DNA of 31,408 nt, taken from the NCBI GenBank assembly GCA_964644675.1, contig CAZXWK010000029.1:1-31408 (forward strand), written 5' to 3'. The stretch's first letter is position 1. Each line of letters starts with the position of its first letter. This DNA is from CAZXWK01 sp964644675 (GTDB lineage: Bacteria > Actinomycetota > Coriobacteriia > Anaerosomatales > JAAXUF01). Shown here piece by piece: positions 24,706 to 31,408 of this stretch. The notes beneath the pieces were generated by a model that saw only the letters and a program-made list of their open reading frames with translations, had not been told where the DNA came from and ran no database searches. Position numbers and translations under genes: made by a program.

Positions 24706-25806
24706 ATGAAGGTCAGCATCGCCCGGAGCGAACTCCTTGATGCCTTGTCGATCGTCGGCAAGGGGATGTCCGCCCGATCAACGCTTCCGATCCTTTCTGG
24801 TGTTCTCTTCTCGGTTGAAGATGCCGAGATCACGCTTCAAGCCACCGACCTCGAGGTTTCGGTGAAGCACTCTGCGCCGGCTCTCGTGGAGCAGGCCGGA
24901 CAAGTTGTCATCCCAGGCAAACTGTTGACGGACATCGTCCGAAATCTTCCGGAAGCGGCCGTGGTGCTCGAGACGGAGGGGGACACCGTTCACGTTCGCT
25001 GTCAGCACTCCGCCTTCACGGTGAAGACTCTGGGAGCTGCTGACTTCCCGCGCTTCCCTGAAGTCTCGGTAGACAAGAAGATATCGCTCGATTCGAACAC
25101 GGTCGCCGCCATGGTCAGGCAGGTGTCCAAGGCTGTCAGCCGTGACGAGACGAGAGCCATCCTCACCGGAATCCTGCTCGTGGTGGAGGGACCCACTCTG
25201 AAGATGGTGGCCACCGACTCGTATCGCCTTGCGGTACGCGAGGTCGTCCTCGAGAAGGAGATGGGGGAGGACCTCGAGGTCGTCATCCCCGGCCGCGCTC
25301 TCGAGGAAGCGGTCCGCCTGGCAGGAGACGCCGGATCGATCGAGATCGGTGTCTCGGACAACCAGATCGTGTTCGAGTTCGGCCAGACTGTGTTCATCAC
25401 GAGGCGGATCGAGGGGACCTTCCCCAACTATCGGCAGCTCATCCCTAAGGAGTCAGAGACGAATGCCGTGGTCTCCGGCGAGGAGTTGATGGCCGCGGTC
25501 AAGCGCGTATCGCTCATGGCGCTGCACAACACTCCACTGAAGCTCGCTGTGAACATTGCCGACCAGACCCTGTCGCTTTCGGCGACGACGCAGGATGTCG
25601 GTGACGCGAGTGAGGACCTGATGGTGAAGGCCGAGGGGACCGATGTGGAGATCGCGTTCAACCACGCGTTCCTGATCGACGGCTTGAACTCCGCCTCGAC
25701 CGAGACCCTCAGGCTCGAGATACAGAATGCGCTCAAGCCAGGCCTGATCCGCACCGTCGAAGACGAGGGATTCCTCTACCTGCTGATGCCGGTCCGTCTC
25801 GGCTAG
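24706..25806 (+). CDS. dnaN: DNA polymerase III subunit beta (sliding clamp)
   Basis: The 366-aa ring-forming clamp that tethers the replicative polymerase. The N-terminus MKVSIARSELLDALSIVGKG and the block STLPILSGVLF (residues 24-34) are typical. The protein shows the three repeated clamp folds and ends in FLYLLMPVRLG, the standard C-terminal motif that contributes to the partner-binding pocket. ATG at 24706 has AGAGAGGA upstream; the frame is open 24 codons further upstream into the spacer without family content. recF follows after 5 bp. Confidence 0.97.
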   Translation: MKVSIARSELLDALSIVGKGMSARSTLPILSGVLFSVEDAEITLQATDLEVSVKHSAPALVEQAGQVVIPGKLLTDIVRNLPEAAVVLETEGDTVHVRCQHSAFTVKTLGAADFPRFPEVSVDKKISLDSNTVAAMVRQVSKAVSRDETRAILTGILLVVEGPTLKMVATDSYRLAVREVVLEKEMGEDLEVVIPGRALEEAVRLAGDAGSIEIGVSDNQIVFEFGQTVFITRRIEGTFPNYRQLIPKESETNAVVSGEELMAAVKRVSLMALHNTPLKLAVNIADQTLSLSATTQDVGDASEDLMVKAEGTDVEIAFNHAFLIDGLNSASTETLRLEIQNALKPGLIRTVEDEGFLYLLMPVRLG

Positions 25807-25811
25807 GGGTC

Positions 25812-27052
25812 GTGGCGCTCCGGATCACAAAGCTCTCGCTCAGGGACTTCCGCAACTACGAAGAGCTCGAGATAGAACCCGATTCCGAGCTGACCGTCTT
25901 CGTTGGGCCGAACGCCGCAGGCAAGACGAATGCCATCGAAGCGGTGGAGATACTGACCACGGCAATGTCCTTCCGGAAACCGCAGTGGGGCGAATGCGTG
26001 CGCTGGGGCCAGGAAAAGGCGAAGGCCGTGCTCGTGGCGGAAGGAGACGGGCGGCTCCTTGAGCTGGCGGTCGATATCACGGCCTCGGGACGGCGCACGT
26101 ATTCGCTGAACGGAACCACGAAACGGCGGCTCACCGACGTCGTGGGAAAGCTGCCCTGTGTTCTGTTCACGCCGGACGACCTGCGGATGGTCAAGGATTC
26201 GGCCGACCGGAGGCGCTCCGCGCTCGACGAGGTCGGGGACCAGCTTTCGGCGGCCTACGCGACGACGCGGGCGGATTACGACCGGATCGTGCGGCAACGA
26301 AACGCCATCCTGAAAGACCCCCAGGCCAGCCCCGCGGAACTGGCAGTCTGGACGGAACGACTCATCGAGAAGGGTGAGAGTTTCTCGGGCCACAGAAGCC
26401 GACTGTTCGAACGGCTGTCCAAGCCACTCTCGGAGGCGTACGCATCTCTCTCGAATGGAGAGAACCTCGACGCGGTCTACCTCAGGTCGTGGGAGCGCGA
26501 GGGGCAGCGAAGCGTCGGGGCCGAGATGGACTTGAGAGCCGCGGTCGAGTCGTCATCGGCGGCAGAGAGGNNNNNNNNNNNNNNNNNNNNNNNNNNNNNN
26601 NNNNNNNNNNNNNNNNNNNNNNNNNNNNNNNNNNNNNNNNNNNNNNNNNNNNNNNNNNNNNNNNNNNNNNCGGGGCCGAGATGGACTTGAGAGCCGCGGT
26701 CGAGTCGTCATCGGCGGCAGAGAGGGCCCGGGGAACCAGCATGCAGGGCCCGCACCGGGACGACGTGCTCTTCCTGGTGGAGGGCAAGCCGGCCCGGGCC
26801 TACGCTTCCCAAGGGCAGCAGCGAACGATAGCGCTCGCGTGGAAGCTCGCCGAAGTCGCCGTTATCACCGAGATCGCGGGACAGGAGCCGGTACTGTTGC
26901 TCGACGACGTGATGTCGGAACTCGACCAAGGGCGACGGCATGCTCTCGCGTCGTTGGTCGGGGCGTCAGCCCAGGCATTCATCACCACCACGAATCTCGG
27001 CTACTTTGACGAGGAACTCGTCGGTAGGGCGAAAGTGGTGACTTTGGGATGA
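25812..27052 (+). CDS. recF: DNA replication/repair protein RecF (interrupted by an assembly gap)
   Basis: An SMC-like ATPase that acts at gaps and stalled forks with RecO and RecR. GTG at 25812 is 5 bp after the dnaN stop. Walker A is GPNAAGKT (residues 32-39). The 100-N gap at 26571-26670 is flanked by the same 55 bp on both sides; removing 155 bp restores one frame and gives a 361-aa protein, normal for RecF. After collapse, the signature block ASQGQQRTIALAWKLAE and Walker B LLLDDVMSELD (Asp313/Asp314) follow. The stop overlaps the dciA start (ATGA). Confidence 0.95.
26516..26725. other. Assembly gap with duplicated 55-bp flanks (recF)
   Basis: Positions 26516-26570 and 26671-26725 are identical over 55 bp, with exactly 100 N between, as in dnaA. 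The piece between the two gaps (23403-26570) is a separate 3168-bp contig. Confidence 0.97.
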
Positions 27053-27597
27053 AGAGGGTCGGGAGGCAGGCCACCATCGGCTCGGGAATGAACGGCCTGA
27101 TCGGCAGGCTCAGCAAGAAGAGCCCGGGGGCCGCAGCATCGGCGCGAGCCGGAGTGGCCTGGACGCGAATAGCCGGCGACCTGGTGAAGAGACACACGAC
27201 CGGCGCGCACCTTCAGGACGGCACGCTGATCGTCTATGTCGATGGGCCCATCTGGGCGACCGAACTCAGCGCCATGTCGGAGCACTACCGCGTCGCGCTC
27301 AACGAAGAGTTGGGTGAGGAGATGGTAAGCGCCGTGCGCTTCGCTGTGTCTCGGAAGGTGGCCGCAGAACAGAGGATCGTCCAAGAGGCCGATGAGACCG
27401 ATGCCTTCTATCACCAGGACCACGTGCAGCCGGTACCGCTGACCGAGACCGAGCTCGCCCAAGTGGTTGCCTCGGTCGAGGGAATTGAAGACATCTCGCT
27501 TCGCGAGGCCGTTCTCAGGGCCTCGGTCAAGGACCTTGAGTGGAAAAAGGGTATCTCGGCAAGGAACTCCCGCCAGAAGCCGCGAGAGGGCGCCTGA
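27049..27597 (+). CDS. dciA: DciA-family protein (DUF721), predicted replicative helicase loader
   Basis: A 182-aa protein with the DUF721 pattern. The N-terminal part has the block VAWTRIAGDLVKRHTTGAHLQDGTLIVYV (residues 36-64), then IWATELSAM (68-76) and a helix with LNEELGEEMV. This is the fold that in DciA handles the DnaB helicase. The C-terminal 70 residues are an extended tail with acidic and then basic stretches. The ATG overlaps the recF stop by four bases (ATGA), so translation is coupled. Position between recF and gyrB is the usual one for DUF721 genes in Actinobacteria. The helicase-loading role comes from studied relatives, not from this sequence. Confidence 0.88.
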   Translation: MKRVGRQATIGSGMNGLIGRLSKKSPGAAASARAGVAWTRIAGDLVKRHTTGAHLQDGTLIVYVDGPIWATELSAMSEHYRVALNEELGEEMVSAVRFAVSRKVAAEQRIVQEADETDAFYHQDHVQPVPLTETELAQVVASVEGIEDISLREAVLRASVKDLEWKKGISARNSRQKPREGA

Positions 27598-27627
27598 GGC
27601 ACGTTCTCGCCCTAGTTACCAGATATA

Positions 27628-27656
27628 TTGTGGTAGGATGAGGGGTGTCACCACAA
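27628..27656. promoter_or_regulatory. Inverted repeat upstream of gyrB, candidate operator
   Basis: TTGTGGT and ACCACAA form a perfect 7-bp inverted repeat with a 15-base spacer, 64 bp before the gyrB start and next to the A/T-rich AGATATATTG. It lies in the 122-bp spacer between dciA and gyrB, where a gyrB promoter is expected. I could not place clear -35/-10 boxes. Confidence 0.4.
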
Positions 27657-27719
27657 CATCTCGTAGCGCGCCTCTAACGGCGTGCTGTGGTCTCGTGCGA
27701 CATCAGCGAAGGAGAGCGC

Positions 27720-29636
27720 GTGGCAGTCGACGCCGGCTATTCAGGTAAGGATATCCAGGTTCTCGAGGGCCTTGAGGCCGTTCGCAAGCGCCCAGGCATG
27801 TACATCGGATCCACCGGCCCCAAGGGCCTGCACCACCTGGTCTATGAGATCGTGGACAACGCGGTCGACGAGGCCCTGGCGGGGTACTGCACCCACACGG
27901 AAGTCGTCATTCACGCCGACAACTCCATCAGTGTCACGGACAACGGCCGAGGCATCCCGGTCGACAAACACCCGAAGCTCAAGAAGCCGACACTCGAAGT
28001 CGTCATGACCGTTCTTCACGCCGGTGGCAAGTTCGGCGGCGAAGGCTACAAGGTCTCCGGCGGCCTGCATGGAGTCGGAGCGTCGGTGGTCAACGCGCTG
28101 TCCACGCGCCTCACGGCCGAGGTCAAGCGCGACGGCTATGTCTGGACGCAGACTTACGACCACGGCAGGCCGACCGCGCCGGTCCAGCAGGGAGCGAAGA
28201 CGAAGGCCACCGAGACCAAGATCACCTTCTGGCCGGACCCGGACATCTTCGAGACCATCGTCTACGACTACGACACGCTCGCCACGCACTTCCGCGAGAC
28301 CGCGTTCCTCAACAAGAACCTCAAGATCACGCTCACCGACGAGCGCGAGCTCGAGCCGCGCGTCGAGGAGTTCAAGTACGCCGGCGGAATCATCGACTTC
28401 GTGAAGTACCTGAACGAGAACAAGGAGACGGTGAACGCCCGGCCGATCTACTTCGAAGCCGAGGGCACCGAGGGCACCGTCGAAGTCGCGCTCCAGTGGA
28501 ACACGACCTACTCGGACAACACGCTCGCCTTCGCGAACAACATCAACACCCACGAAGGCGGCACGCACCTCGAGGGCTTCAAGAACGCGCTCACCCGAAC
28601 CATCAACGAGTACGCGCGCCGTCAGGGCATCCTGAAGGAGAAGGACGACAACCTCTCCGGCGAGGACATCCGAGAAGGGCTCGCTGCAATCATCTCGGTC
28701 AAGCTGCACGATCCGCAGTTCGAGGGCCAGACCAAGACCAAGCTCGGCAACGTCGAGATGCGCGGCCTCGTGCAGTCCGCCGTGACCCAGGGGCTCACCG
28801 AGTACCTCGAGGAGCACCCCGGACCGGCGCGCCAGATCGTCCAGAAGTCCGCACAGGCGGCCAAGGCCCGTGCCGCCGCCCGCAAGGCGCGCGAGCTCAC
28901 GCGCCGCAAGGGCCTGCTCGAGTCGAGCACGCTCCCGGGCAAGCTCGCCGACTGCTCGATCCGCGACGCCGCGTTCGCCGAGATCTACCTGGTCGAGGGC
29001 GACTCGGCGGGTGGCTCGGCCAAGCAGGCTCGCGACCGCTCGTTCCAGGCGATCCTTCCGCTGCGAGGCAAGATCCTCAACGTCCAGCGCGCTGGACTGA
29101 ACCGCGCGCTGTCGAGCGAGGAGATCCAGGCGATCATCACCGCCATGGGCACCAGCATCGAGGACGAGTTCAACCTCGAGTCGGCGCGCTATCACAAGGT
29201 CATCATCATGACCGACGCCGACGTCGACGGAGCCCACATCAGGTGCCTGATCCTGACGTTCTTCTTCAACTACATGCGGAAGATGATCGAGCAGGGATAC
29301 GTCTACATCGCACAGCCCCCGCTGTACAAGATCTCGATCGGCAAGAAGCACAGCTACGCATACAGCGATGCGCAGCTGCAGCAGGAGCTCGGGCGGCTTC
29401 CGGAGGGAACCAAGTACAACATCCAGCGCTACAAGGGTCTGGGTGAGATGAACCCCGAGCAGCTCTGGGACACGACGATGAACCCCGCGAACCGGACGCT
29501 GCTTCAGGTCCAGCTCGACCAGGAGAACGAACTGCTCGCGCTGCGCTCGTTCGAGGACCTCATGGGCGATCAGGTCGAGCCGCGCAAGGAGTTCATCCAG
29601 CGTCACGCGAAAGACGTCCGCTTCCTCGACATCTAA
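27720..29636 (+). CDS. gyrB: DNA gyrase subunit B
   Basis: The 638-aa ATPase subunit of gyrase, which introduces negative supercoils. The GHKL ATPase motifs are YEIVDNAVDEA (Glu43, Asn47), TDNGRGIPVD (Asp74) and GGLHGVGASVVNAL. The TOPRIM domain has Glu426 in LVEGDSAGGSA and the metal-binding Asp499-x-Asp501-x-Asp503 in MTDADVDGAH. The C-terminal block is QRYKGLGEMNPEQLW. The start at GTG 27720 follows AAGGAGAG by five bases; an in-frame GTG 11 codons upstream (27687) is less likely. There is no insertion between TOPRIM and the C-terminus, so this is the short Gram-positive form. A small membrane-protein gene follows after 27 bp, then gyrA. Confidence 0.97.
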   Translation: MAVDAGYSGKDIQVLEGLEAVRKRPGMYIGSTGPKGLHHLVYEIVDNAVDEALAGYCTHTEVVIHADNSISVTDNGRGIPVDKHPKLKKPTLEVVMTVLHAGGKFGGEGYKVSGGLHGVGASVVNALSTRLTAEVKRDGYVWTQTYDHGRPTAPVQQGAKTKATETKITFWPDPDIFETIVYDYDTLATHFRETAFLNKNLKITLTDERELEPRVEEFKYAGGIIDFVKYLNENKETVNARPIYFEAEGTEGTVEVALQWNTTYSDNTLAFANNINTHEGGTHLEGFKNALTRTINEYARRQGILKEKDDNLSGEDIREGLAAIISVKLHDPQFEGQTKTKLGNVEMRGLVQSAVTQGLTEYLEEHPGPARQIVQKSAQAAKARAAARKARELTRRKGLLESSTLPGKLADCSIRDAAFAEIYLVEGDSAGGSAKQARDRSFQAILPLRGKILNVQRAGLNRALSSEEIQAIITAMGTSIEDEFNLESARYHKVIIMTDADVDGAHIRCLILTFFFNYMRKMIEQGYVYIAQPPLYKISIGKKHSYAYSDAQLQQELGRLPEGTKYNIQRYKGLGEMNPEQLWDTTMNPANRTLLQVQLDQENELLALRSFEDLMGDQVEPRKEFIQRHAKDVRFLDI

Positions 29637-29663
29637 CGGACAGGGGAGCGCGAGCGGAGACCA

Positions 29664-30278
29664 GTGAGCGACCAGGACTTCAACTTCCGTCCCCCGGTCG
29701 AGCGGCGCGAGGCCAAGCCGTTCGAGCCACCGCCGTGGGAGAAGCCGCAGTTCGAAGAGTTGGACCGCCGCCGAGCCGAGGAGCGCGAGGCGGCAGAGCT
29801 GTCGGCCGCAGTCGCGGCAGCGGCGGCGAGCGAGGCCGCCGCGGCAGCGGAGATCGACGTCGCGGCGGAGGTTGCCGAGGCTGCACGAGCACCGCTGCAG
29901 GCCCCGGCGACTGCCGGTCCCGCGCCCCAGGTGGTGGTCGCGGGCGGGCAAGACGTCGCGCCGGCAGAGCAGACGGCGGTGTCGCCAGCCGCGACCGGCT
30001 TGGACGAGAGGCGCGTGGCGGCCATGCTCATGGTGCTTCGCGACGAGGAGCCGCCCGCATTCGAGGGCGTGTGGAAGGTGGCCTTTGGGGCGTCGATCAT
30101 CTCGGCGATCCTGGGCTTGGTGCTCTCGGTGTGGGGCGTTGTCGCGATGGTGAAGCTTCGCGCGGCCGGCGTCACCGGGATGGTGGGTGGCATGACGCTG
30201 CTGTTCTTCGGCATCGGCTTCGCCGGTGTAGGTGCATGGATTGGGTTCAAGGCCCTTCGAGAGCGAGGAGTGCTCTAA
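29664..30278 (+). CDS. Two-helix membrane protein between gyrB and gyrA, unknown function
   Basis: A 204-aa protein I do not recognise. Residues 1-130 are a charged and then Ala-rich tail: an N-terminal Pro/Glu/Arg part with PFEPPPWEKPQFEEL, then a run of Ala/Glu. Two predicted membrane helices follow, at about 138-163 (VAFGASIISAILGLVLSVWG) and 171-196 (VTGMVGGMTLLFFGIGFAG), and the protein ends RERGVL. The start is GTG at 29664, with GGGGAG in the 27-bp gap after gyrB. Its stop directly abuts the gyrA start (TAAGTG), so all three genes are probably one operon. The disordered, Ala-rich tail and membrane anchor resemble the layout of the 278-aa protein upstream of ddl, without clear sequence identity. 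A link to gyrase is suggested only by position. Confidence 0.8.
   Translation: MSDQDFNFRPPVERREAKPFEPPPWEKPQFEELDRRRAEEREAAELSAAVAAAAASEAAAAAEIDVAAEVAEAARAPLQAPATAGPAPQVVVAGGQDVAPAEQTAVSPAATGLDERRVAAMLMVLRDEEPPAFEGVWKVAFGASIISAILGLVLSVWGVVAMVKLRAAGVTGMVGGMTLLFFGIGFAGVGAWIGFKALRERGVL

Positions 30279-31408
<1,130 letters not shown>

Noticed and set aside
26516..26725. 55-bp direct repeat and apparent frameshift in recF
   Set aside because: Same assembly signature as in dnaA; collapse restores a 361-aa RecF.

Overview
The window is the replication-origin region of a high-GC bacterial chromosome, most likely an actinobacterium. The gene order rpmH-rnpA-yidD-yidC-jag, rsmG-parA-parB and dnaA-dnaN-recF-dciA-gyrB-gyrA is the classic oriC neighbourhood. 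High GC, frequent GTG starts, a DciA-type (DUF721) protein, a rubrerythrin with an N-terminal rubredoxin domain and a membrane-anchored multiheme cytochrome c suggest an anaerobic actinobacterium. A Coriobacteriia-related lineage is my best guess, but that is inference and there is no rRNA here to test it. The sequence looks like a draft or metagenome assembly: it holds two 100-N gaps, each flanked by an identical 55-bp duplication, one in dnaA and one in recF.

Layout, left to right. Positions 1-1984 (minus): the N-terminal 661 residues of a large secreted DNRLRE/RHS-type protein running off the left edge. 2080-3876 (minus): D-Ala-D-Ala ligase behind a membrane protein with an Ala/Glu/Pro-rich tail. 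4117-5616 (plus): HtrA-type membrane serine protease with a PDZ domain, ending at a strong hairpin shared with the convergent multiheme cytochrome (5774-7156, minus). 7378-8936 (plus): rubrerythrin and rlmN, overlapping by one base, behind a perfect inverted repeat. 8974-15252 (minus): AddA and AddB, both with a C-terminal nuclease and iron-sulfur-type cysteines. 15299-18064 (minus): a YtxH-like membrane protein, parB, parA and rsmG, with two parS sites, one covering the rsmG start. 18126-18730: no gene recognised. 18779-21162 (minus): khpB/jag, yidC, yidD, rnpA and rpmH behind a consensus sigma70 promoter.

From about 21.2 kb transcription turns rightward. A DnaA-box cluster (about 21401-21926) precedes a gene for an unusual protein, a GHKL-type ATPase domain fused to a winged-helix DNA-binding domain, which lies 24 bp before dnaA. 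A second set of box-like elements lies between dnaA and dnaN, so the origin may be bipartite. Then come dnaN, recF, dciA, gyrB, a small two-helix membrane protein, and gyrA, which is cut by the right edge.

Most genes serve the chromosome cycle: initiation (DnaA), elongation (DnaN), helicase loading (DciA), supercoiling (GyrAB), repair (RecF, AddAB) and segregation (ParAB-parS). Ribosome and membrane biogenesis genes (RpmH, RnpA, YidD, YidC, KhpB, RsmG) sit beside them. The best candidate for something undescribed is the ATPase/winged-helix protein wedged between the DnaA-box cluster and dnaA.
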